In this document: one piece after another, positions 8,152-16,321 of the stretch | Position numbering within the stretch: position 1 is the stretch's first letter | Layout: every line of letters begins with the position of its first letter | NCBI GenBank assembly: GCA_019419955.1 | Contig: JAHZIB010000001.1 | Coordinates: 56,583-120,582, forward strand | Length of the DNA: 64,000 bases | From: Clostridiales bacterium | Lineage (GTDB): Bacteria > Bacillota > Clostridia > TANB77 > CAG-508 | Reading direction: 5' to 3' | Notes under the pieces: model-generated | What the model was told of the DNA's origin: nothing | Seen by the model: the letters and a program-made list of their open reading frames with translations, nothing else | Databases searched by the model: none | Program-made: the position numbers and the translations under genes

Positions 8152-9804
8152 CTATACAATCTTTCTTGCTAATTCATACTGTTTATTCTTCATATATTTT
8201 AGTAAAACTAATGTTGCAACAAGATATAAAACTCCAATTACAGTTATAGTCAAATATATTGGCCATTTTTCCATTAAAGAAATTATTGCTAAAACCAGTC
8301 CAATATTAATAAACGCAAATATCATTGGAAATATTAAATTCATATTTTGTTTTACTACTGCATATTCCGAACTCCATTTTAACTTTGGTCTCTTTAAATC
8401 CACAAGGATTAGTAGAAAACTTTGGAATACAGCAATAATTGTAGAAATAATAAACAACATTACCAAATCAAATATTGATATATCTATAATGTACTTGGCA
8501 ATTCCTAGTGTTAATACAATCATCACTAAATTCATTATAATATTTGGTATTGTTTTATAAACATATTGCTTATATAATGAAACTGGTATATATTTCATAT
8601 ATACTGCATTTGCTCCTTCTCTAGAAATTGCTGTTGCTGAAACATATATTATCATCGAAAAGAATTGGATTCCTGCAAGTATTATAAAATACATCATTGG
8701 TTTATCCGATTCACCTATAGTTGCAGCACTTCTTATTTCCTGCAACTCTTCGCCATTAAGACCAATAAACACTAATGCTAACATTAATATTGGAAATAGT
8801 ACTGCTGGTAAAATACATTGTACTAGATACACCGGATTTCTAAATAATATTTTAAACTCTTTTGAGACATAGCTTTTACCTATTGTGGTTTTTTTACTGT
8901 TTAGATTTACTTTCTTATTGCTTCTTTTTGACCCACTATATAAATTTCCTATTAACCCTTTGAAATATAATTTTCTTGCTAATAATATATATACAATATA
9001 GGCTATTGCTGTAAATCCAATGAGCTTTAAAAATTGAATTAATGATGTAATAATCGAACTACTTAATATTGTATCAATTGCATATTCTAATGTAGGAAAA
9101 AATCCTTTGATTACATTTACCATACTATTAGTCTGTGTAAGCATTTGTGTCATCTGTTCATCCGTAATTGTATCTCCTTCTATTTTTGTTATAAATATAG
9201 AAAAAGCAATTACTAATGCAATTACAATTATAGTAGCAAAAAGTTGAAATCTATTTCTGTTCTTAGTTATTTTCGAAAAACTCATTATAATCATTACAAG
9301 TAATGAAACGAGTACAATTGGAAGAATTGGTAATATAAGCAATGTTAACACAACTGAAATATAATACCACACACCACAATTAAGCATTATTCCATAAATA
9401 ACAAGAGGAATTAACCCAATAATAATATTTACAATGTATCCAACTAAAATAATAACATTTGTTCTTGCTAAAATAATTTGATGTGGTTTTAGTGGTAGTG
9501 GTAAAATTGCCTCTGTATCCTTAGTAAAATATAAAAGATTTATACTAGAAAATATTGTTTGTATTAATGTTACTCCAGTTACTAACACAAGTATAATTCC
9601 TATAAAAGTAGTCTCTTGATTGATTGATTTGAAGTTATCAATCAACCCATAACTAAGAAGTGCAACAACTGCTAGTAGGTATAAAATTAATATTCCATAT
9701 AAAGTTAGTTTTGTTTTAAACCCTTTTTTGTTGGCTAAATCATATTGGTCACCCATCTTTTGAATCGAGCTTTTTAAAAATATTTTTGTCAATAGAAGTG
9801 TCAT
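8152..9804 (-). CDS. ABC transporter permease, ABC-2-like
   Basis: 550 aa, almost wholly hydrophobic, with about 12 predicted membrane segments separated by short charged loops (e.g. SGSKRSNKKVNLNSKKT near residue 290). It resembles the large Bacillota permeases that pair with one ATPase. It lies 24 bases downstream of the ATP-binding gene and is surely its partner. Substrate is unknown; bacteriocins, lipids or peptides are possible. The start ATG at 9804 is preceded by AAAGGAG. Confidence 0.85.
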   Translation of the reverse strand: MTLLLTKIFLKSSIQKMGDQYDLANKKGFKTKLTLYGILILYLLAVVALLSYGLIDNFKSINQETTFIGIILVLVTGVTLIQTIFSSINLLYFTKDTEAILPLPLKPHQIILARTNVIILVGYIVNIIIGLIPLVIYGIMLNCGVWYYISVVLTLLILPILPIVLVSLLVMIIMSFSKITKNRNRFQLFATIIVIALVIAFSIFITKIEGDTITDEQMTQMLTQTNSMVNVIKGFFPTLEYAIDTILSSSIITSLIQFLKLIGFTAIAYIVYILLARKLYFKGLIGNLYSGSKRSNKKVNLNSKKTTIGKSYVSKEFKILFRNPVYLVQCILPAVLFPILMLALVFIGLNGEELQEIRSAATIGESDKPMMYFIILAGIQFFSMIIYVSATAISREGANAVYMKYIPVSLYKQYVYKTIPNIIMNLVMIVLTLGIAKYIIDISIFDLVMLFIISTIIAVFQSFLLILVDLKRPKLKWSSEYAVVKQNMNLIFPMIFAFINIGLVLAIISLMEKWPIYLTITVIGVLYLVATLVLLKYMKNKQYELARKIV

Positions 9805-9828
9805 AGTAAAACTCCTTTCTTATCTGTA

Positions 9829-10557
9829 CTAAACATCTTGTTCGGTAATCTCTAAAAATAGCTCTTCTAATGAAGTCTGTTCTTTAAACTTCTTCTTCAT
9901 TTCTTCAAATGTACCAACAAAAACCACTTTTCCCTTATTTATAATACCTACTCTATCACACAACTTTTCTGCAACCTCTAAAATGTGAGTCGAAAAGAAA
10001 ACAGTATTTCCATTTCTAGTATGTTCCCTCATCATTTCCTTCAAATCAAAAGAAGCCTTTGGGTCAAGCCCTGTCATTGGCTCATCCAATATCCAATTCT
10101 TTGGATTAGACAAAAGCACTCCACAAATGACAATCTTTTGTCTCATACCATGAGAATAACTCTCAATATTATTATTAAGCTCATCAAAAATCTCAAACTT
10201 TTTTGTAAGACTCTCTATTCTACTATTTTTTTCCTGCTCAGGCACATTATATACTTTAGCCAAAAAGTTTAAATATTCTATTCCCTTTAATTTAAGGAAC
10301 ATATCTGGACTATCTGGGACAAACCCAAAATTCTTTTTAGCCTCTATAGGCTCTTTTTTTATGCTATGTCCATCTATTAGAATATCTCCCTCATCTGGTT
10401 CTAAAATACCAGTAATCATTCGAATTGTTGTAGTTTTTCCTGCACCATTTGGACCTAAAAACCCGAAAATCTCACCATCTTTTATATCCAAATTTAATGA
10501 ATCAACTGATTTCTTATCTTTAACGTATGACTTTGAAACATTTTTTATTTCAATCAT
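9829..10557 (-). CDS. ABC transporter ATP-binding protein
   Basis: 242 aa cytoplasmic ATPase that drives the adjacent permease. Walker A is GPNGAGKTTT (~35-44). The signature loop reads SHGMRQK, a variant of LSGGQ. Walker B is WILDEPMTGLDP, and the switch His is in FFSTHILEVAE. The N-terminal part matches the CcmA/drug-exporter subfamily (IRMITGILEPDEGDILIDG). It is the first gene of a three-gene minus-strand unit (ATPase, permease, membrane protein). The start has an AGGGA site a few bases upstream. Cargo cannot be deduced. Confidence 0.93.
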   Translation of the reverse strand: MIEIKNVSKSYVKDKKSVDSLNLDIKDGEIFGFLGPNGAGKTTTIRMITGILEPDEGDILIDGHSIKKEPIEAKKNFGFVPDSPDMFLKLKGIEYLNFLAKVYNVPEQEKNSRIESLTKKFEIFDELNNNIESYSHGMRQKIVICGVLLSNPKNWILDEPMTGLDPKASFDLKEMMREHTRNGNTVFFSTHILEVAEKLCDRVGIINKGKVVFVGTFEEMKKKFKEQTSLEELFLEITEQDV

Positions 10558-10603
10558 TATATTCCCTCCATACTATGTTTTCTGCTCTATATCATAATAT
10601 AAT

Positions 10604-10915
10604 CTATTTAAGCATTTTTGTAATTTCGCTTTTATCCTGAACGCCAATAGTTCTGCCTACTTCTTTGCCATTCTTTAATACAATAAAAGTTGGAATGCTC
10701 ATTACATTATACTTAACAGCCAAATTTTTTTCCTCATCTATATTTATTTTATAAACTTTTACTGTTTCTCCCATTTCTTCTGCTATCTCATCAATCACAG
10801 GAGACATCATTCTACAAGGTCCACACCAACTCGCCCAGAAATCTACTAAAACAGGTTTTTCAGATTTTAGAACCTCCTCCTCAAAATTTTTTTCGTTTAA
10901 ACTCAAAACTGACAT
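10604..10915 (-). CDS. trxA: Thioredoxin
   Basis: 103 aa. Small cytoplasmic dithiol carrier that reduces protein disulfides. The active site WCGPC is at 30-34, in the context FWASWCGPCRMMSPV, and the cis-Pro is in SIPTFIVLKNG (~76). Length and fold features are standard. It lies 31 bases downstream of the thioredoxin reductase gene on the same strand, forming a trxB-trxA unit. A GGAGGAATT ribosome site precedes the ATG. Confidence 0.96.
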   Translation of the reverse strand: MSVLSLNEKNFEEEVLKSEKPVLVDFWASWCGPCRMMSPVIDEIAEEMGETVKVYKINIDEEKNLAVKYNVMSIPTFIVLKNGKEVGRTIGVQDKSEITKMLK

Positions 10916-10946
10916 AATTAATTCCTCCTTTTTAATTTTTTATTCT

Positions 10947-11795
10947 TTATTTATTTGAAATAATACTAACGGCTGCTTTTGCACCTTCATACACAGCTTT
11001 GTTAACCTGTAGCAATCCTCCAGTACAATCTCCACATGCGTACAATCCTTTTACTGTAGTTTCCATGTATTCATTTACAACAATATTATTATTTTTTACA
11101 AGAGCTCCAATTTTCCTTGCAAGGTCTGTACTGGTAGCTGTTCCTATTGCAATAAATACGCCATCAATCTTCTTGCTTTTATTATTATTAAATTCAACTT
11201 CTTTTATACTATTATCCCCTCGAAATTCTTTAATCTTTTCTTCCTCAATATCAAAATTTGCAGAATCTCTATTCTCTACTATTTTGTTTCCATTTGTCAA
11301 AATAGTAACAGAATTTGCAACATTCTTTAATTGATTTGCTTCATGTATAGCATAATTTCCATCTCCAACCACTGCAACATCTTTATCTTTGTAGAAAAAA
11401 GCATCGCACATTGCACAATAACTCACACCTCTTCCTTCAAAATCTTTTAGTCCTTTGATATTAGGTGTAACTCTATTCGTCCCTGTTGCAATAATCACAC
11501 TTCTTGCATCAAACTCATTATTTACTGTAGTTATTGTAAAATGTTGTTCAAGCGAAATATTAGTTACCTCATCATTTTCAATAGGAATCTCCAACTTTTT
11601 CATCTGTTTAATTCCTGTATTATATAGCTCATCCCCTGTTATACTCTCAATCCCATAATAGTTCTCTATTCTATCTGCCTTTTTCAATGCTCCATTGCCT
11701 CTAGATATTACTAAAATCTCTTTTTTGGCTCTTTTCAAATATAATGCAGCAGACACTCCCGCAGGACCACTTCCCACTATTACAACATCATACAT
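10947..11795 (-). CDS. Thioredoxin reductase, probably ferredoxin-linked (FFTR-like)
   Basis: 282 aa from ATG 11795, which lies 7 bases after GGAGG; the in-frame ATG at 11801 is too close. The FAD motif GSGPAGVSAALYLKRA is N-terminal, the redox motif is CAMCDAFFY (~134) and the C-terminal FAD motif is YACGDCTGG. The pyridine-nucleotide half is odd: the GGGxSA motif is replaced by GDGNYAIHEA, and the Arg cluster that holds the NADPH 2'-phosphate (HRRxxxR) is replaced by LTNGNKIVENR. The short length and missing motifs match the ferredoxin-dependent flavin thioredoxin reductases known from clostridia. It probably reduces the adjacent thioredoxin with electrons from ferredoxin. The family is firm; the electron donor is inference. 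Confidence 0.88.
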   Translation of the reverse strand: MYDVVIVGSGPAGVSAALYLKRAKKEILVISRGNGALKKADRIENYYGIESITGDELYNTGIKQMKKLEIPIENDEVTNISLEQHFTITTVNNEFDARSVIIATGTNRVTPNIKGLKDFEGRGVSYCAMCDAFFYKDKDVAVVGDGNYAIHEANQLKNVANSVTILTNGNKIVENRDSANFDIEEEKIKEFRGDNSIKEVEFNNNKSKKIDGVFIAIGTATSTDLARKIGALVKNNNIVVNEYMETTVKGLYACGDCTGGLLQVNKAVYEGAKAAVSIISNK

Positions 11796-11887
11796 AATCA
11801 TTCCTCCATAGTTGTTTTCTTTAAAATGAATAAATATTTATAAAATATCGCTATAAATGCTCAATCACGATACTTTTAATAGCCTTT

Positions 11888-12787
11888 TCACATTAAATCA
11901 TACATATTTTTAAAAGCATAGCCCTTTTCTTTTAGATAAATAATAACATCTTCTAATGACTCGTATGTTATATACTTATCAGCCGCATCATGCATTAGCA
12001 CCACAACATTATTCCAGCCATTCATCGTATCCTTCAAGTTCTTTAAAATCTTTTTTTTGGTATTAGCGCCCTCTGCATCATAAGTAAGGGCACTCCAATC
12101 TAAATAAGCAATTCCCTGTTTTTTTAATTGCTTTCTGGCCTTTTTCTTTACTTTTTCATATGGTCCTCCATAAGAACCTCCTGGAAACCTAAATAAATTG
12201 CTAGAATAATCTGCATCTCCTATTGCATCTCTTATTGCATTCTCTGTTTTATTATATTCATCTAAAACATTATTAGCACTTTTGTATATACTACTATATT
12301 TATGCGAATAACTATGGTTAGCTATGTAATGACCTTCTTGATAAGCTCTTTTTACTATATCTGGATTCTCTTTAACCCTACTCCCAAGTACAAAAAACGT
12401 CGCCTTAATATTATATTTCTTTAAAATGTCTAAAACTTTTGGTGTAACTTCTTTAGTAGGTCCATCATCAAAAGTCAAAAAAACCCTTTTTCCTTCTTCT
12501 CCATTATATATATTATCTATAGCATTTACAAATTTCTGTTTCTCAGCAGCAGCCTTTTCCTCCTCCTGAATATTTGTTGATGTTACCACAGTATCATTTT
12601 CCACTTCAGAGTTAGTATTAATCACATTGGTGCTTGCCAATAGAGTATTATCCTCATTTACCTTATTAAACACAATAACTCCTATAGACATCGCTATTCC
12701 CACAATGGCTAGTATTATGATTGTAATTACAATTTTTAAATCTTTTTTCTTCCTCATTCCTACTATCTGAATTTCGTTATAGTTCAT
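11888..12787 (-). CDS. Membrane-anchored polysaccharide deacetylase (NodB family)
   Basis: 299 aa. A single N-terminal membrane helix (~18-40) anchors a short Ser/Thr/Asn-rich linker and a catalytic NodB domain outside the cell. Catalytic motifs: TFDDGPT (~105-111), the metal site in NHSYSHKYSS, RFPGGSYG, and LMHDAADK near the end. Such enzymes remove N-acetyl groups from peptidoglycan sugars, as PdaA does; the exact substrate is not shown. Start ATG at 12787 has an AGAGG site. The gene stands alone between the thioredoxin genes and a membrane peptidase. Confidence 0.92.
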   Translation of the reverse strand: MNYNEIQIVGMRKKKDLKIVITIIILAIVGIAMSIGVIVFNKVNEDNTLLASTNVINTNSEVENDTVVTSTNIQEEEKAAAEKQKFVNAIDNIYNGEEGKRVFLTFDDGPTKEVTPKVLDILKKYNIKATFFVLGSRVKENPDIVKRAYQEGHYIANHSYSHKYSSIYKSANNVLDEYNKTENAIRDAIGDADYSSNLFRFPGGSYGGPYEKVKKKARKQLKKQGIAYLDWSALTYDAEGANTKKKILKNLKDTMNGWNNVVVLMHDAADKYITYESLEDVIIYLKEKGYAFKNMYDLM

Positions 12788-12925
12788 CTCTTGCCTCTCT
12801 AATTTAATTATGCAAATACATTATATAATATTTTTTTGATTTTTACTAGACTAAATTACATATTTTTTTATATTATGTTACTATATAATGGTTTAATATT
12901 CTTTTATATCAGATATAGAGGCATA

Positions 12926-13642
12926 TTAAATACTAACAGTAACAATTGCAAGTAAAGCTAATATTATTATTTTAAAAATAGTAATTGTTGCAAGCCAGAA
13001 ATTAGTAAGCGGTATTCCTATCTTGTTCAAATTTTCAAAATTATCCACCAACACTTCCACCTCTTCCGTCGTTATATTTGCATTTTTTATAGAATATTCC
13101 TGCATATATTCTTTTGCTAAATATTTTGCTTTTCCCATAGCTTCTGTTTCTATATACCCTCTTATACATAAGTATATTAGAGAAAGAAACGTATATACTT
13201 GGATGTATACCATTGGTTCGCCTATTCTGAAAAATATTAATACTAGAAATACAATAAAACTTAGCAAAAACAAATTTGAAAATATAAAATTAAACAATAG
13301 AGTCCTTCTACTTTGTATAGAATGTAAACACTCATGTGCAATTGTTTGTATTCTTGTAAAAGAATCCTTTATTTTTGCTATAACTATTTTATTTGACATA
13401 ACAAGAAACAAACTCGTTTTGTATTCATCATTTTCCTCAATCTCCACATTCTTATTTCCTAACTTTTCTAGTATTTTTTCGCAAATTTCCTTATTTCCTG
13501 GAAATTTATTTGCTACATCATTCAACTTTTTATCTGTTCCAATCTTTTTAATTTTTTCAATATCTCTTATTCTAACATTAAAACCTATTTTTAAAACCAA
13601 AATTGTTATTATACTTATAATTATTATTATTAAATATTCCAT
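12926..13642 (-). CDS. Putative membrane zinc metallopeptidase
   Basis: 238 aa. An N-terminal membrane helix (~3-20) is followed by a soluble part with the zinc motif HECLH (103-107) in the context IAHECLHSIQSRR. Two membrane helices follow (~115-160), then an acidic stretch that could give the third ligand (YIETEAMGKA), and a C-terminal helix (~215-236). The layout resembles the YugP-type membrane peptidases of Bacillota, which place HExxH just before membrane segments. No substrate is known. It is flanked by AT-rich gaps and is probably transcribed alone. Confidence 0.75.
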   Translation of the reverse strand: MEYLIIIIISIITILVLKIGFNVRIRDIEKIKKIGTDKKLNDVANKFPGNKEICEKILEKLGNKNVEIEENDEYKTSLFLVMSNKIVIAKIKDSFTRIQTIAHECLHSIQSRRTLLFNFIFSNLFLLSFIVFLVLIFFRIGEPMVYIQVYTFLSLIYLCIRGYIETEAMGKAKYLAKEYMQEYSIKNANITTEEVEVLVDNFENLNKIGIPLTNFWLATITIFKIIILALLAIVTVSI

Positions 13643-13769
13643 TTTAACCTCCTTTTTTCTCTGGTATATTACCTAAAATTTTAATTACTACAATTAAAAA
13701 ACTTTTGGTATGCTAAAATAACATATCAAAAGCATAATAACAACTCTTAAATTTCGACAATTAATATTT

Positions 13770-14102
13770 TTAAAGTACATCTCTTATAGCTTCAGCAATT
13801 ATTTTGTTTACATCAGCTATCATAACATTAAATTTCACTTCTAAATCAAAATATTCTTTGACTTTATTGTTAACAATCAACATATTGTACATTTCTTCCA
13901 ATTTTTTTGCCTTTTCCTCGTCTCTATCTTCACCTGTATATTGCATTAATTGAACATCATATCTGAGCTTTTCAAACGCCTCTATTTTTTCCTTTAGCTC
14001 TAAATCAGTCATAACTTCGTTTTTAATTTTTTTGTATGACTTATATTCTTCAGAATCTTGTATCTCATATCCTAATTTGTTCGCTGTATCATAAACATTC
14101 AT
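13770..14102 (-). CDS. YlbF-family regulator
   Basis: 110 aa, helical and charged throughout, without membrane segments. It matches the YlbF/YmcA family over its length (YDTANKLGYEIQDSEEYKSY at the start, FNVMIADVNKIIAEAIR at the end). In Bacillus these proteins form a complex with RNase Y and affect RNA processing, biofilm formation and sporulation. The N-terminal half has the typical alternating Lys/Glu helix pattern. The ribosome site is weak (only AGAA just before ATG), and a palindrome lies at 14114-14135 in the leader. Confidence 0.85.
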   Translation of the reverse strand: MNVYDTANKLGYEIQDSEEYKSYKKIKNEVMTDLELKEKIEAFEKLRYDVQLMQYTGEDRDEEKAKKLEEMYNMLIVNNKVKEYFDLEVKFNVMIADVNKIIAEAIRDVL

Positions 14103-14113
14103 TTCTAAACTTG

Positions 14114-14135
14114 TACAACTACAAAAATAGTTGTA
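14114..14135. repeat. Perfect palindrome upstream of ylbF
   Basis: TACAACTA and TAGTTGTA flank a 6-base A-rich loop, 12 bases before the ylbF start and 62 bases after the glycosyltransferase stop. There is no T-run, so it is more likely an operator or a leader hairpin than a terminator. Confidence 0.4.
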
Positions 14136-14196
14136 ACTCTCCCTATATAAATATTTAGATTTTTAAAGGAATCCATAAACCTATATAACAAGCATT

Positions 14197-15489
14197 TTAA
14201 GCATATGCATGTTTCTTCTTGAAAGTTAGCAAATTTGTAATCTCTTTCTCGGTGTTTTTCGCCTTGCTCGTCTTTTTTGCTTTTTCTTGTGCAATTTGCT
14301 CTGCCTGTCTTTCTGCCATAGTTTGGCATATTGCCTTTTCATAAATATAATGTGTATCCTGAGCAATCTTGTTCCAATTAAACTCTTCTTTTACTTTTGC
14401 CTTCGCTCTTTTAGATACATTTGATGCAAGTGCAGCATCAAACAAAAGACTTAAAACTGAATCAGCTATTGAATTTGGATTTCCTGCATAGCTTTTCATA
14501 CCATCAACTCTATGTTCAACTATTTCGTCTAATCCACCTATATCTGAAACCACAGTCGGAACTCCCGCAAGCATTGCTTCTAATGCAACAATTCCAAATG
14601 GCTCATATGTACTTGGGAACACTGCAACATCAGCACATTTATACATTTTTTGCACCTGTTTTGAATTTAAATATCCAGTAAAATACACTTTGTCTGCCAA
14701 CCCCATATTGTATGCCTGTACTTTCAATTCTTCTAGCATTCCACCTTTTCCTGCAATAATAAGTTTTGCATCATGATAATTTGACAAAATTTTGGGCATT
14801 GCTGATATTAGATGCTGAACACCCTTTTCATATACTAATCTTCCAACATAAAGTATAATCTTCTCATTATCCATCGCATATTGCCTTCTAAAATCGTAAT
14901 CTCTATCTACTCCTGTAAAAGCACTCATATTTATTCCATTTGGAATAACATTTATCTTGTCAAAAGGTAGCCCAAATAATCCTTGTACATGACTTTTCAT
15001 ATAATTACTATTAACAATCACTTCCGTAGATTCATATGTTAAAAGCCATTCTGTATCATTTATATATCTTTGTGTATCATCATGTATTCCAGAATTTCTA
15101 CCAGATTCGGTCGCATGTATTGTAGATACAATTGGTATATCAAATGAATTTTTAAGTGCTTTAGCTGCATTTGCAACCAACCAATCATGTGCATGTATTA
15201 CATCAAATTTTCCATTTTTATTAATTATTTCACTTGCCTTAGCAATTAAATTAAAATTAAGTTGCATAATCCAATCTATAAAATTATTAGGATGTATCAT
15301 ATAGTTATCAACTCTATATACATCCACCCCTTTATCATTTTCATAATACGGAGTGTCTCCATCCTTATATGTAACAACTGTAACTTCATGCCCATCCTTT
15401 ATTAGCCTTTTAGATAAATCGTGTACAACTCTAGCGATTCCCCCAACTATTCTTGGTGGATATTCCCATGTTAACATTAATATTTTCAT
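14197..15489 (-). CDS. Glycosyltransferase family 4 (glycogen-synthase-like)
   Basis: 430 aa from the ATG at 15489 (MKILMLTWEYPPR). An in-frame ATG at 15510 would add seven residues, but an AAGGGG site fits the downstream start better. Two Rossmann-like halves are visible. The donor-binding half has YVGRLVYEKGVQHLI, the E-x7-E motif in STYEPFGIVALEAMLAG, and VVSDIGGLDE. The N-terminus with a Gly-rich IVGGIARVVHDLSK loop is typical of GT4 enzymes annotated as glycogen or alpha-glucan synthases. A Lys/Ala-rich C-terminal tail (~395-430) is extra. Polymer made: alpha-glucan is possible, a glycolipid sugar equally so. Confidence 0.88.
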   Translation of the reverse strand: MKILMLTWEYPPRIVGGIARVVHDLSKRLIKDGHEVTVVTYKDGDTPYYENDKGVDVYRVDNYMIHPNNFIDWIMQLNFNLIAKASEIINKNGKFDVIHAHDWLVANAAKALKNSFDIPIVSTIHATESGRNSGIHDDTQRYINDTEWLLTYESTEVIVNSNYMKSHVQGLFGLPFDKINVIPNGINMSAFTGVDRDYDFRRQYAMDNEKIILYVGRLVYEKGVQHLISAMPKILSNYHDAKLIIAGKGGMLEELKVQAYNMGLADKVYFTGYLNSKQVQKMYKCADVAVFPSTYEPFGIVALEAMLAGVPTVVSDIGGLDEIVEHRVDGMKSYAGNPNSIADSVLSLLFDAALASNVSKRAKAKVKEEFNWNKIAQDTHYIYEKAICQTMAERQAEQIAQEKAKKTSKAKNTEKEITNLLTFKKKHAYA

Positions 15490-15703
15490 TGGCAATAGCG
15501 CCCCTTTCATTCTTCTTTTGATTATATGCTCTACAAATATATTTTATACAAAATTTTTATAAATGTAAACCATTTTTCGATAAAATTTTTAAAATTTTTT
15601 GACACAATCATTAAATTTTTATACTCTTCTTTAAGGGGTCAATAATTAATATTGTTTTATTGAAACATAAGTCGTCCATAAATTATATTTATTTCTACAA
15701 AAA

Positions 15704-15728
15704 CTGAGCCTCTATAAGAGAGGCTCAG
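15704..15728 (-). terminator. Strong hairpin terminator after the 146-aa membrane protein
   Basis: CTGAGCCTCT and AGAGGCTCAG form a perfect 10-bp stem with a 5-base loop, 5 bases past the stop codon at 15733. On the minus strand it is followed by TTTTTG. It is one of three such strong hairpins in the window directly abutting monocistronic genes. Confidence 0.75.
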
Positions 15729-15732
15729 CTAT

Positions 15733-16173
15733 TTATGGAACGAAGAGGTCTTTTTTCAGTCGCTCCAGCATATTAATCAAAACTTGTAGGCTCCGAAGTT
15801 GGTCTTGATTCATTGTAGAACACTTCTGCAGTTTGTGGCATTCGTACTCAAATACTTGACAATATTCTTTAAACTCTTCATAAAGCTCATCACTACGTTT
15901 CTTTTCTCCACCAAGTAATGCTTTGTAGCGCATACTATGTATTTCTTTAATCTCGATAAACATGTTGTACATATGTCTTACCATAGCTTCATCTTTAGCA
16001 AAAGTAATTGCTTTTTCGGACACGATATATATTATTATGATTATATACCCAATCATTAAAGCAATTTGTTGCCCAATTGTTAAAACTCCTAATCCCATAC
16101 AAATGCTAAGAGCTACTACAAGTGCTACAAATACCCAAAAAGCTACTTTTTCAATGACGTATCTTTTTTCCAT
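15733..16173 (-). CDS. Hypothetical two-helix membrane protein with charged cytoplasmic tail
   Basis: 146 aa. Two membrane helices (~10-30 and ~36-52) are followed by a charged helical tail with several Cys and His residues (EYCQVFEYECHKLQKC). I do not recognise it; the arrangement recalls small SLATT-like or effector-partner membrane proteins, but no motif confirms that. Codon use is more GC-rich than neighbouring genes and the gene has its own strong terminator, features shared with the genes at 2342-3214 and 20917-21609. A TAGGAGGG ribosome site precedes the ATG. Confidence 0.75.
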   Translation of the reverse strand: MEKRYVIEKVAFWVFVALVVALSICMGLGVLTIGQQIALMIGYIIIIIYIVSEKAITFAKDEAMVRHMYNMFIEIKEIHSMRYKALLGGEKKRSDELYEEFKEYCQVFEYECHKLQKCSTMNQDQLRSLQVLINMLERLKKDLFVP

Positions 16174-16321
16174 AATACAACCCTCCTAAAATATTAATTT
16201 TAAAATATATGCACTGCAAAGCTGAAAAAATGGAGACTGCTATAAATATATATATTCATTGTAACACAATTTACATAAAAACACAACACAAGTTTTCTAT
16301 CCTGAACATCGCTCTTTTAAT

